Counted from the first letter of the stretch, positions 1 through 7,297 are shown. The stretch is 12,001 nt of DNA from an uncultured Brevundimonas sp. (GCF_943913055.1 NZ_CALTWS010000068.1:1-12001); one strand, 5' to 3'. Numbers and translations: made by a program. Notes: a model not told the origin generated them from the sequence alone.

Positions 1-633
1 GCCCGCTTCCACACCCTGCGCCAGCAGATCGCCAAGTCGAACGGCAAGCCCAATGCGGCGCTGTCCGACTTCGTCTCCCCGACGGGTGACGACTGGATCG
101 GCGCCTTCGCGGTCACCGCCGGCCACGGCGAACTGGAGAAGGCGGCCGAGTTCAAGGCGGCGGGCGACGACTATTCGGCGATCATGGCGACCGCGCTGGC
201 CGACCGTTTGGCCGAGGCCTTCGCCGAGCGTCTGCACAAGGAGGTTCGCACCACGCTATGGGGCTATGTCCCCGACGAGGCGACGACGGTCCAGGACCTG
301 ATCGAGGAGAAATACCAGGGTATCCGGCCCGCCCCCGGCTATCCGGCTCAGCCCGACCATACGGAAAAGGCGACCCTGTTCCGCTTGCTGGACGCGGGCA
401 ACAACGCCGGCATGGCCCTGACCGAGAGCTTCGCCATGACGCCGCCAGCTTCGGTCAGCGGCCTCTATTTCGGTCACCCACAAAGCCACTACTTCGGCGT
501 CGGCAAGATCGATCGGGATCAGGTCGAGGACTATGCCCGGCGCAAGGGCTGGGATCTCGCGACGGCCGAGCGATGGCTGGCCCCGATCCTGAACTACGAT
601 CCGGATCTGGCGCGGCGGAACGCGGCCGCCTGA
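1..633 (+). CDS. metH: Cobalamin-dependent methionine synthase, C-terminal part (AdoMet-binding activation domain)
   Basis: The gene enters from the left edge in frame 1 and ends at TGA 631-633, so only the last 210 residues are present. MetH transfers a methyl group from methyl-tetrahydrofolate to homocysteine in the cytoplasm, using cobalamin. The part seen is the activation domain, which binds S-adenosylmethionine for reductive reactivation. Visible family marks are a DFVSP block near the start, ERLHKEVR around residues 78-85, the AdoMet-binding RPAPGYP segment followed by PDHTEK, and a closing ESFAMTPPASVSGLYFGHP block with HYFGVGKI. The residue after GYPA is Gln, where I remember Cys in many homologues; I give this no functional weight. 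The catalytic domains lie outside the window. It is convergent with the next gene, with only 4 bp between the stops. The assignment is very secure. Confidence 0.97.
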   Translation, partial: ARFHTLRQQIAKSNGKPNAALSDFVSPTGDDWIGAFAVTAGHGELEKAAEFKAAGDDYSAIMATALADRLAEAFAERLHKEVRTTLWGYVPDEATTVQDLIEEKYQGIRPAPGYPAQPDHTEKATLFRLLDAGNNAGMALTESFAMTPPASVSGLYFGHPQSHYFGVGKIDRDQVEDYARRKGWDLATAERWLAPILNYDPDLARRNAAA

Positions 634-637
634 ACCG

Positions 638-1216
638 CTATTCCAGTCCGACTTCGGCCGGAGTGACAGGCGGGGTCGTGATGTTCTCGCGGATACGGCG
701 CGCCGCGTGTTCGCACCGTCCGGGCAGGCCGAAGAACAGGCCGAACGCCTGGCTGCGCACGGCTTCGGACTGACCGGCCAGCGGCGTCCACTTGGCGGTG
801 GCCTCAGCCGCCGCAGCCCGTGCCGCCTCGCGCGACGCCGCCGTCTGGCGCGGCTCGGCGGCATTGAGCGCCGTACGAAAATCGGCCGCTTCGAGCCGAC
901 CCAGGCGGATGATGTCGAGGTCCAGCGGGTCGGAGGTATTCAGGCTTTCGCCCAGCGCCACATGACCGTTCACCAGCGCTTCGCACCAGGCGACCAACGG
1001 ATAGTCCCCCTGCGGCGCGCCACGCGGCAGTTCGTTGCCATAGGCCACGGCTTCGCGGAACCGCAGGGAGTCTGTCGTCTCTCCGCCAGCGGGGGCCGCC
1101 GTGGCGACCGGGCCATCGCCGGCGACGTCGGCGCGCGGTGCGGTGGCGACCGGACTGTCCTGCGGCGCGGGCGGGGTCTGGGTCAGAAGAAGGACGGCAA
1201 GAACGCTGGCGATCAT
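638..1216 (-). CDS. Small exported protein of unknown function
   Basis: Not recognised as a named family. From ATG at 1216 it gives 192 aa. The N-terminus (MIASVLAVLLLTQT) is hydrophobic and looks like a short signal peptide, although it lacks the usual positive residue. It is followed by an Ala/Pro-rich linker in which PVATA occurs twice (about residues 22-26 and 36-40). The rest is a helical, Ala-rich domain with just two cysteines (about 78 and 168), which could form a disulfide in the periplasm. A GTG at 1228 would add four residues. Neither start has a good Shine-Dalgarno sequence, and I prefer the ATG because the signal peptide then starts at once. The gene lies downstream of the TonB receptor on the same strand but after its terminator, so it probably has its own promoter in 1217-1308. 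Its stop faces metH across 4 bp. Confidence 0.75.
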   Translation of the reverse strand: MIASVLAVLLLTQTPPAPQDSPVATAPRADVAGDGPVATAAPAGGETTDSLRFREAVAYGNELPRGAPQGDYPLVAWCEALVNGHVALGESLNTSDPLDLDIIRLGRLEAADFRTALNAAEPRQTAASREAARAAAAEATAKWTPLAGQSEAVRSQAFGLFFGLPGRCEHAARRIRENITTPPVTPAEVGLE

Positions 1217-1308
1217 GGAAGCAGGCACTCGAGAAGGGCGGCCGCATGGGCCGGGATGTGTGGCAACGCCTGAAGCGCCGCGATGGTTTTTCTACGGCAT
1301 GTCGCACG

Positions 1309-1344
1309 CAAAGAAAAAGGCGGCGAGGTCGAAACCCCGCCGCC
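1309..1344 (-). terminator. Intrinsic terminator of the TonB-dependent receptor gene
   Basis: A GC-rich hairpin lies just after the receptor stop codon. Outer arms 1319-1325 (GGCGGCG) and 1338-1344 (CGCCGCC) pair perfectly. After one A/C mismatch, GGT 1327-1329 pairs with ACC 1334-1336 around a CGAA loop. Read on the minus strand, the hairpin is followed by TTTTTCTTT (1318-1310). This is the classical rho-independent layout for leftward transcription and is the clearest terminator in the window. Confidence 0.85.
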
Positions 1345-1369
1345 CAATCTCATGCACGTTCGCTGTGTT

Positions 1370-4243
1370 CTAGTACTTCAGGCGAGCGCCGAAGAAGAAG
1401 TAGCGACCGTTCACGTCATACGCGTTCGGATCGGTGTTCCCGTCGTTCGCGTTGTCGAAAACGGGCGGATCTTCGTCGAGCAGGTTCCGTACACCGGCGA
1501 ACAGTTCCATGTTTTCAGTGGCCTGATAGGTGCCGCTGATGTCATGGTACCAGTATGCATCGATGCCCGAGTAACCCGACGGATCGCCGAAATCGGGGAT
1601 GTTACCCTGGTTGTCCATCTCGTCGATGAAGGTTCCGGAGTAGGCCAGGCGAACCGGTCCCACGTCATAACCCAGCGAGACGTTGGCCTTCCACTCCGGC
1701 AGGGTTGCGCTGATGTTGTAGGCGCCGGCGGTTCCCTTGTACTCGATGCCGTCCAGCTCATAGCTGTCCAGGTAGGTCAGGTTGACGGCGACGTCGAGCC
1801 TGTCGCCCCACATGCCACCAGCCCACGGCACATTCCAGCCATAGCGGGTCGAGAAGTCCACGCCGCTCGTGGCCAGTTGCGACACGTTGCCCAGAGGCGC
1901 ACGCGCCTTCAGGTTGCCGGCCGGATCCCGGAAGATCAGCGGCAGGCCGATGCCCGCGTCATTACAGGCCGCAACCGCCGACACTGGCGTCGGAGCCGTG
2001 GCCGAGGCCGCTGCACCCGCTGCGAAGCACTGACCCACGATGCCGGAGGCACCGCCGAAGATCGTGCCGATGTAGTCTTCGACTTCGATCTTGTAGTAAT
2101 CCAGCGAGACAGACAGGCCTTCAACGAAGGTCGGCTGCCAGACGGCCCCGATCGTCACGGTATCCGAGGTTTCTTCCGACAGATTGGGGTTGCCGAAGAA
2201 GAAGGTTTCCGTCTGCGTGTTCTGTGCCACGAAGCCCGTCGCGACGGGATCGAAGCCGAGTTGCGCCGTACAGAAGTTACGGACACCTGCGGAGAGCGTG
2301 CGCGCCACCCCCGTGGTCGGGTTCACGGTGGTGCAGGGGTCCAGAACCGCCGGGAAGCCCTGGTCGTTGGCCTGGAACAGCTCGAACACGTTCGGAGCGC
2401 GGCTGGCGCGCTGGAACAGACCGCGCAGGCGCAGGCTTTCAACCGGCTCCCACGAACCGCCGATCTTGTAGGACGTCACACCACCGACGGTGCTGTAGTC
2501 GGAGTAGCGAGCCCCCAACTCCAGTTCCAGCGACTTGGCGAACGGCGCATCGCGCAGCAGCGGAATGGCGGCTTCAAAATAGGCCTCCATCGACGAGCTG
2601 CTGCCCGAGACGGCACGCTCGGCGTTGAAGCCATAGATGTCACCGGCGTTCTTGGCGTCGTCCGGCGTATAGGACAGGACGTCTTCGCGATACTCGATAC
2701 CACCGGCGAAGCCGACGGGGCCGGCGGGTGCTTCAAAGAGGGTACCCGTCAGGTTGAGCTGGAAGTTGTTGCGCTCGAACACGCTGCGGTCGGTGAAGTT
2801 CAGCCGCACGAAGGCAGCAGCCGCCGGCGTGATCGTGCCACGGCCGAACAAGTTGATCGGCACGCAGGTCGGGAACAGGGCCTGCACAGCCGGGGCGCAG
2901 GTCGTGGCCGTGCCGCCACCCGCCAGGGCGGCGTTCAGACGCGAGCGCGACACGTCGTTCTGGATGGAGGTGGTCAGCTCGGTACGACCGTAGCTGTAGA
3001 AGCCTTCCAGCTCCCAGTCACCGCCCAGGTTGCCGCGCAGCCCGGTGTTGATCTGATAGACGTCCGTATTGTTGCTCTGAACACGGGCCCCCACTTCCGA
3101 CATCCGCCGGTCGAAGTTCAGCGGCAGCGCCGGATTCGGACGCGAGTTGGCATAGGCCAGCAGCGCCGGATAGTTCTGCACGAAGAAGTTGGTCACCGGG
3201 ATCGAGATGCCCGTCGCCGGGGTCGGCGCCAGCTGCGAGGTGTTGCGGCTGTCGGTGTAGAAGACTTCGGCAAAGGCCTCGACGCCTTCGATGACGTCAT
3301 AGTGGCCCATCAGCGCGATGTTGAAACGCTCCGACGGCGATTGCAGCAGGTTGACCGGGGCGAAGTCATAGCGGTCGCTGGTCGGGCCAAGGCCGAAATC
3401 GTTGTTGAACGGACCCGGGACGCCCGGCGTACGGAACGAGCGGCGGCAGGGGTTGGCCGTGGGGCACCCCGCGGCGGTGTAGGGGTTTGTCCCAAGGTTG
3501 TTCAGACCACCATATTCACCGGTGCCCGAACCGCCGGCGGCGCTGGACACCGACCACGGGCGATCCGAGTTGGGGAAGAAGCCGTCGCGGTCAGAGTAAC
3601 CGACGAAGCCGGTGACATTGCCGCGGTCGTCGGCGAAGTTCGACCCGAAGGTCATGGAGGCGTTGAACTGTTCGCCATCGCCATAGCCGGAGATGCCGTA
3701 CTGGGTGTCGAAGCCAAAGCCTTCGTAGTCGCGCTTGAAGATGAAGTTGACGACGCCGGCCAGGGCGTCAGAGCCGTACACGGCCGAGGCACCACCGGTC
3801 ACGACTTCCACACGCTCGATCAGCGAGGCGGGGATGCTGTTCAGGTCGACGGCATTGCTCTTGTCGTAGGGGATGAAGCGGTGGCCATTGACCAGCACCA
3901 GGGTCCGGCTGGCACCCAGGCCGCGAAGGTCGACCGTGGCCGAACCGTTCGAGGGGTTGTTGGAGTTGGCCGACAGACCGGGCACGACCTGCGGCAGCTG
4001 GTTCAGGATCTGCTCGACGTTCACGTCGCCGCGCGCTTGGATCTGCTCGGACGTCACGGTCGAGATCGGGCTGTTGGCGACATAGTCCTGACGAACAATG
4101 CGCGAGCCGGTGACGACGACGTCATCCAGAGCGGTCGGGCCCTCTGCGTCCTGCGCCATGGCAGGCGCAGCGAATGCGAGTGCCGAGGCCCCTGCAATCA
4201 TGGTCGTCGCCAGCAGGCGGCGGCGGTTTTGATGAACCTTCAA
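1370..4243 (-). CDS. TonB-dependent outer-membrane receptor
   Basis: An outer-membrane beta-barrel that imports a ligand using energy from TonB-ExbBD; the substrate cannot be read from the sequence. From the TTG at 4243 it has 957 aa, normal for the family. Residues 1-30 are a signal peptide with an RRR n-region, a hydrophobic core and an APAMA-Q cleavage site. A TonB-box-like LDDVVVTGSRI follows at 39-49. The plug domain comes next, with EQILNQLPQVVPGL, VDLRGLGASRTLVLVNGHR and IERVEVVTGGASAVYGSDALAGVVNFI. The remainder is the barrel, with many alternating aromatic strands and a C-terminal RYFFFGARLKY. The start rests on AGGGGAG 7 nt before TTG; an upstream ATG (4285) and GTG (4297) in the same frame lack a ribosome site. 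All eight cysteines fall in four close pairs, probably in extracellular loops. No regulator or enzyme next to it reveals the ligand. Confidence 0.95.
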   Translation of the reverse strand: MKVHQNRRRLLATTMIAGASALAFAAPAMAQDAEGPTALDDVVVTGSRIVRQDYVANSPISTVTSEQIQARGDVNVEQILNQLPQVVPGLSANSNNPSNGSATVDLRGLGASRTLVLVNGHRFIPYDKSNAVDLNSIPASLIERVEVVTGGASAVYGSDALAGVVNFIFKRDYEGFGFDTQYGISGYGDGEQFNASMTFGSNFADDRGNVTGFVGYSDRDGFFPNSDRPWSVSSAAGGSGTGEYGGLNNLGTNPYTAAGCPTANPCRRSFRTPGVPGPFNNDFGLGPTSDRYDFAPVNLLQSPSERFNIALMGHYDVIEGVEAFAEVFYTDSRNTSQLAPTPATGISIPVTNFFVQNYPALLAYANSRPNPALPLNFDRRMSEVGARVQSNNTDVYQINTGLRGNLGGDWELEGFYSYGRTELTTSIQNDVSRSRLNAALAGGGTATTCAPAVQALFPTCVPINLFGRGTITPAAAAFVRLNFTDRSVFERNNFQLNLTGTLFEAPAGPVGFAGGIEYREDVLSYTPDDAKNAGDIYGFNAERAVSGSSSSMEAYFEAAIPLLRDAPFAKSLELELGARYSDYSTVGGVTSYKIGGSWEPVESLRLRGLFQRASRAPNVFELFQANDQGFPAVLDPCTTVNPTTGVARTLSAGVRNFCTAQLGFDPVATGFVAQNTQTETFFFGNPNLSEETSDTVTIGAVWQPTFVEGLSVSLDYYKIEVEDYIGTIFGGASGIVGQCFAAGAAASATAPTPVSAVAACNDAGIGLPLIFRDPAGNLKARAPLGNVSQLATSGVDFSTRYGWNVPWAGGMWGDRLDVAVNLTYLDSYELDGIEYKGTAGAYNISATLPEWKANVSLGYDVGPVRLAYSGTFIDEMDNQGNIPDFGDPSGYSGIDAYWYHDISGTYQATENMELFAGVRNLLDEDPPVFDNANDGNTDPNAYDVNGRYFFFGARLKY

Positions 4244-4519
4244 GTCTAGTCTCCCCTCATGGTGCCCGGGAGCAGTGACGCTCATGTTGCGGGACACCGC
4301 GGTTGCATAAATATTGACCTTGCGTGACGCCGAGGCCTCGCAATCCGGCCGAGTTAGGCACTGACTCGCGCTTTAGGCTAGAAAATTACATTGTCGTAAG
4401 ATCACGGTCGGAAAGGTGTCGCATTCTTGACACGTACCCGCGGATGTCAAAACGCTGGTTCTGCGACACCCCACCTGCGACACTTGCCAGCTCAAAACCG
4501 CCTGATCATCGAGGAATTT
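4244..4519. promoter_or_regulatory. Divergent control region between the TonB receptor and an exported-protein gene
   Basis: This 276-bp region is more AT-rich than its surroundings and contains no convincing gene. It has a 9-mer GGTGTCGCA at 4415-4423, its reverse complement TGCGACACC at 4462-4470, and a near copy TGCGACACT at 4476-4484. It also has the inverted pair TTGACA (4427-4432) / TGTCAA (4445-4450), a perfect 10-bp palindrome CGAGGCCTCG at 4331-4340, and the imperfect dyad CGAGT-N9-ACTCG at 4350-4368. A GANTC methylation site (GACTC, 4363-4367) lies just before GCTAGAAA (4377-4384), which resembles the Caulobacter -10 element. Promoters for both flanking genes must lie here. I cannot assign a regulator. 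Confidence 0.5.
4251..4257 (-). promoter_or_regulatory. Ribosome binding site that fixes a TTG start for the TonB receptor
   Basis: On the minus strand AGGGGAG (4257-4251) sits 7 nt before TTG 4243-4241. The next codons read Lys-Val-His-Gln-Asn-Arg-Arg-Arg, a normal start for a Caulobacterales receptor signal peptide. Longer in-frame starts would put an unusual hydrophilic tail before the signal peptide. Confidence 0.75.
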
Positions 4520-5050
4520 ATGGTTGTCAGAATATTAAGCGCTACCGTTTGCTGCGCACTGGCGATGATTGCCTCTAATGCCGATGCTCAGGAGTCGTCG
4601 TCGACCACCCTTCCGCCTGTCGTCGCGGATTTGGTGAATTGCCGTGCGATCGCGGCCACCAGCGATCGACTCGCCTGCTTCGATCGTTCGGCGCAAGGGC
4701 TTCAGACGGCCCTGTCCAGCGGCGAGCTTCTGGTGGTCGATCGCGCTCAGGCGACCGCCGCGCGTCGCCAGGCCTTCGGCTCGACCACGGCCCCCGCCGA
4801 CATCCTGCAACCCCCGCGACCCGAAGACCGCATCGACGCCATCGAAACGACCCTGGTCCGTGCCAGTCAGGCCGAAGACAACCGCTGGACCTTCGTGCTG
4901 GCTGACGGCAGCACCTGGCGACAGACCGACACCGACCGCGTCCGCATCGTCAATCGTGAAGGCGAGGCTGTACGGGTCCGGCGGGGCGCGCTGGGGAGCT
5001 ATCTTCTCACCGTCGGACGCAGCGGTGTGGTCCGCGTCAGGAGACAATAA
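4520..5050 (+). CDS. Exported protein of unknown function, first gene of a two-gene unit
   Basis: Not a family I can name. From ATG 4520 it gives 176 aa. GAGGA at 4511-4515 ends 4 nt before the ATG and supports this start over an upstream in-frame one at 4427. Residues 1-24 form a signal peptide (MVVRILSATVCCALAMIAS, cleavage near ADA-Q), so the product should be periplasmic. The mature N-terminus has NCRAIAATSDRLACFDRS (about 40-57), a Cys-x11-Cys arrangement seen in several periplasmic alphaproteobacterial proteins, probably a disulfide. The C-terminal half (about 120-176) looks like a small beta domain, with WTFVLADGSTWRQ, RVRRGALGSYLLTVG and a basic VRVRRQ end. The stop TAA overlaps the ATG of the next gene by one base, so the two are probably translated together. 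Confidence 0.85.
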   Translation: MVVRILSATVCCALAMIASNADAQESSSTTLPPVVADLVNCRAIAATSDRLACFDRSAQGLQTALSSGELLVVDRAQATAARRQAFGSTTAPADILQPPRPEDRIDAIETTLVRASQAEDNRWTFVLADGSTWRQTDTDRVRIVNREGEAVRVRRGALGSYLLTVGRSGVVRVRRQ

Positions 5051-5055
5051 TGATG
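5039..5055 (+). promoter_or_regulatory. Ribosome binding site and TAATG coupling junction
   Basis: AGGAG at 5039-5043 lies inside the end of the upstream gene. The stop TAA (5048-5050) shares its last A with ATG 5050-5052, and a second ATG follows directly at 5053. Spacing from AGGAG is 6 nt to the first ATG and 9 nt to the second, so either can be used. This is a typical translational coupling arrangement. Confidence 0.7.
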
Positions 5056-5466
5056 GACCAACTCAAACCCCTGTCGGCCTCGGTCAGCGTCGGACCGCAG
5101 TTGCAGCCGTCAGACATGACGACACTGGCCGCCCAGGGCTATTCCAGCGTCATCAACAATCGTCCCGACGATGAAGAGCCCGGCCAGCCGTCATCCACAG
5201 AAATGGAGGCTGCGGCGACCTCTGCCGGCCTGGCCTATCTGCACGTCCCCGTTCGCGGCATGCCTGACGATGACGCAGTCGCTCAGGTCAAGGACCGGTT
5301 GGCGGCAGACCCAACCGGTAAAGTCCGCACCGTTCTGTTCTGCCGCTCCGGGATGCGGTCCACCGCCGCCTGGGCCATGGCACAGCGGCTTGACGGTGCC
5401 GATCCCGACGATCTGCGCGCAGCCGCCGCTTCGGCAGGCTACGATCTCAGCCGCCTGCCCCTCTGA
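5050..5466 (+). CDS. DUF442 / TIGR01244-family protein (dual-specificity phosphatase-like fold)
   Basis: 138 aa, full length for a stand-alone DUF442 domain, with no signal peptide, so cytoplasmic. The family has a protein-tyrosine-phosphatase-like fold and is often labelled 'sulfur transferase'; its real substrate is mostly unknown. Diagnostic parts are GYSSVINNRPDDEEPGQPS (about 30-48), where the family has its conserved VINNRPD-EE block, a central YLHVPV, and the active-site loop VLFCRSGMRSTAAWAMA (about 95-111). Cys98 is the likely nucleophile, and the CRSGMRS loop has the family's Cys-x4-Arg spacing. It is coupled to the exported-protein gene before it. Its stop TGA lies within the palindrome TGATCA, which also holds the stop of the opposite small gene. 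Confidence 0.88.
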   Translation: MMDQLKPLSASVSVGPQLQPSDMTTLAAQGYSSVINNRPDDEEPGQPSSTEMEAAATSAGLAYLHVPVRGMPDDDAVAQVKDRLAADPTGKVRTVLFCRSGMRSTAAWAMAQRLDGADPDDLRAAAASAGYDLSRLPL

Positions 5467-5613
5467 TCAGCGGATGAGGGCACCCCGCGCGGCGTAGGAA
5501 GCCGGTTCGGGCGTACAGGACGCCACGACCAACTGGCTCGCCATGATACACAGCACCGTCACGGCGACGATCTGGAGCCGTTTTGAGACAGTCAGGGCGA
5601 TGGACAGGGCCAT
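5467..5613 (-). CDS. 48-aa small lipoprotein-like or membrane protein
   Basis: Read on the minus strand, ATG 5613-5611 opens 48 codons ending in TGA (5469-5467). GCGGAG (5627-5622) lies 8 nt before the ATG and is a good ribosome site. The product starts MALSIALTVSKRLQ with two positive residues, then has a hydrophobic stretch IVAVTVLCIMASQLVVASC and a short tail TPEPASYAARGALIR. VASC fits the lipobox pattern, so it may be a lipoprotein whose mature part is only 16 residues; it could instead be a single-span membrane peptide. I do not recognise a family. It has its own upstream region (5614-5691), shared with the divergent hydrolase gene, and abuts the DUF442 gene with no gap. Existence is supported by start, ribosome site and composition, not by homology. 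Confidence 0.6.
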   Translation of the reverse strand: MALSIALTVSKRLQIVAVTVLCIMASQLVVASCTPEPASYAARGALIR

Positions 5614-5691
5614 GATCGACGCTCCGCAAAGGGTTTACAGAACCCTAACGCAAGACCGGTACCGCCCTGTGCTGCCCGATCGGATCGCCGC

Positions 5692-6594
5692 ATGATCCCC
5701 TTCGTCCGCGATTTCGACTTCGCCTATGGCCGCTGCGATCAGGTCGCGCCGCTGATCCGGCGGGTGGTGGCCGACAACCCCGGCCCCTTCACCTTCACGG
5801 GCACCGGCACCTACATCATTGGACGTGACGAACCCGGTGCAGGCGTCGCCGTCATCGATCCCGGCCCGCTGGATGAAAGCCATCTGGCCGCCCTGCTCGA
5901 AGCCGTTCGAGGTCAGACTGTCAGCCACATACTCGTCACCCACACGCACCGCGACCACGCGCCATTGGCGCGCCCGTTCGCCGAAGCCGTCGGTGCACCG
6001 ATCCTTGCGGCCCGACCACCGCAGCGGACGGTTCATGCCTCAGGCTCGCTGGACGAGGACGAGGACGAAGCCTTCCAGCCCGATGTTGTCCTGACCGGCG
6101 GCGAGAGACTGGAGGGGGACGGCTGGACGCTGAGGGCACTGGCCACGCCCGGCCACGCGTCCAACCACATGGCCTTCGTGCTGGAGGACCAAAACGCCCT
6201 GTTCTGCGGTGATCACGTCATGGGTTGGTCCACCACCGTGGTGGCCCCGCCCGATGGCGACATGGCCGACTACATGGCCAGTCTGGACGCGGTAATTGCG
6301 CGGCGGTTCGACACCCTGTGGCCGACCCATGGCGCGCCGATCACCGAACCCGCACCCTTCCTCCAGGCCTATCGTGCCCACCGGTTGGATCGGGAGGCCC
6401 AGGTGTTGGCGCAGGTGCAGGCCGGCCACGCCCGCATCGCCGACATGGTGCCAATACTCTACGCCGCCGTCGATCCGCGCCTGTGGCCCGCCGCCAGCCT
6501 GTCGGTCTGGGCGCATCTGATCGCGCTGGAGAAGGCTGGGCGCGTTCGCGCTGCCCCCGCCCCCACCATGGACGCCGACTGGACGTCGGCCTGA
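5692..6594 (+). CDS. MBL-fold metallo-hydrolase, LACTB2-like
   Basis: 300 aa, a cytoplasmic metallo-beta-lactamase-fold hydrolase. The metal-binding set is complete: HTHRDH at 84-89, His155 in TPGHASNH, Asp174 in FCGDHVMGWS and His213 in PTHG. The C-terminal part (about 225-290: RLDREAQVLAQV, then a helical region ending VWAHLIALEKAGRVR) matches the winged-helix-like tail of LACTB2-type enzymes. Those include RNases and thioester-type hydrolases, so the substrate remains open. The HTHRDH core differs from the HxHxDH context of persulfide dioxygenases. The start at 5692 has only a weak upstream GGA, but the N-terminus (FDFAYGRCDQVAPLIRRVVADNPGPFT) looks normal for the family. It is convergent with the DUF1499 gene, 3 bp apart. 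Confidence 0.9.
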   Translation: MIPFVRDFDFAYGRCDQVAPLIRRVVADNPGPFTFTGTGTYIIGRDEPGAGVAVIDPGPLDESHLAALLEAVRGQTVSHILVTHTHRDHAPLARPFAEAVGAPILAARPPQRTVHASGSLDEDEDEAFQPDVVLTGGERLEGDGWTLRALATPGHASNHMAFVLEDQNALFCGDHVMGWSTTVVAPPDGDMADYMASLDAVIARRFDTLWPTHGAPITEPAPFLQAYRAHRLDREAQVLAQVQAGHARIADMVPILYAAVDPRLWPAASLSVWAHLIALEKAGRVRAAPAPTMDADWTSA

Positions 6595-6597
6595 GCC

Positions 6598-7293
6598 CTA
6601 TTCGGCGGTCTGCAGGGCCCGGCTGATCTCACCGGCCAGACGACAGGCCTCGCCGCCGTGGGAGCGTCCGTCCCGCGCCGCGACCCGAACGTCGGTCCGA
6701 CCCGGTCGAATCCGCACCACCGCATCGTGGGTGAAACCGAACCAGAAGCCGGTCTTGTCGCCATCAGCACGAGCCGCAAACGCGCCCCGCGCCGTGAAGC
6801 CCGCAGCCTGCAGGGCCTCATAGGCCCGTTGGGGCGCGATTTGCCGCATCACAGGCTGGGCCGCCGGACAGGCTTCCGGCCCGATGGCCGTCGCGGGTCC
6901 ACCCTCCCCGCGTGCCGCCGCGACCGCCTCCGAGAACCCCGGCCGGTCATCCGGATTGGTGCTGACATCTTCCGGCAAGCCCCCGGCCAGCCGTGCCTTC
7001 TGCCAGGCAAAGGCACCCAAGGTTGCCAACGACACGACAAGGGCCAAGGCGACATATAGGCCCAGGCGCTTCAGATCGGACCGTGCCAGGACCACCACCA
7101 CCAAAGCCGCCACCACGCCCACAAACGCCAGCGCCCAGGCGACCTGAAGCGCCAGCAGATCGTAAGCCACCGACGCATCCCAGAGCCCCAGCGAGGTCCC
7201 GAAGGCGGCGATCAGCAACAGGAACGGCGTGGCCAGGGTGACCAGCGTCAGCCCTTGAACTAGCCCCTCATTCTTCGGTCTGGCACGCGCCAC
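6598..7293 (-). CDS. DUF1499 inner-membrane protein
   Basis: 231 aa from a GTG at 7293. Three membrane segments are visible at about 13-36, 46-70 and 78-97. They are followed by the DUF1499 domain: DVSTNPDDRPGF (about 109-120), then GFWFGFTHDAVVRIRPGRTD with VRVAARDGRSHGGEACRLAGEI near the end. In the family this domain is usually described only as unknown, often found next to membrane segments; no reaction is established. The start lies 4 bp after the stop of the acyl-CoA ligase gene on the same strand, with only a weak GGCGGG upstream, so the two are most likely co-transcribed and possibly coupled. The stop faces the MBL hydrolase gene. Confidence 0.88.
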   Translation of the reverse strand: MARARPKNEGLVQGLTLVTLATPFLLLIAAFGTSLGLWDASVAYDLLALQVAWALAFVGVVAALVVVVLARSDLKRLGLYVALALVVSLATLGAFAWQKARLAGGLPEDVSTNPDDRPGFSEAVAAARGEGGPATAIGPEACPAAQPVMRQIAPQRAYEALQAAGFTARGAFAARADGDKTGFWFGFTHDAVVRIRPGRTDVRVAARDGRSHGGEACRLAGEISRALQTAE

Positions 7294-7297
7294 GGGA

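Noticed and set aside
1283..4249. 988-codon open frame on the plus strand opposite the TonB receptor
   Set aside because: Antisense shadow: high-GC codon bias keeps it open. The product is Arg/Val/His-rich without a domain pattern, while the minus strand encodes a complete receptor.
5447..5629. 60-codon minus-strand frame overlapping the 48-aa gene
   Set aside because: It runs into the DUF442 coding end, and its Arg/Gly-rich product lacks the signal-peptide character of the other frame, which has a good ribosome site.
5631..5645. GGGTT-TACAG-AACCC hairpin as a terminator or operator
   Set aside because: The stem is only 5 bp with no T-run, in the shared 78-bp promoter gap; too weak to claim without conservation.
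5050..6594. DUF442 plus MBL hydrolase as a sulfide-detoxification (Blh/ETHE1-like) pair
   Set aside because: The hydrolase is LACTB2-like (HTHRDH with a C-terminal tail), not persulfide-dioxygenase-like, and a separate minus-strand gene lies between the two. No BigR-type regulator is present.
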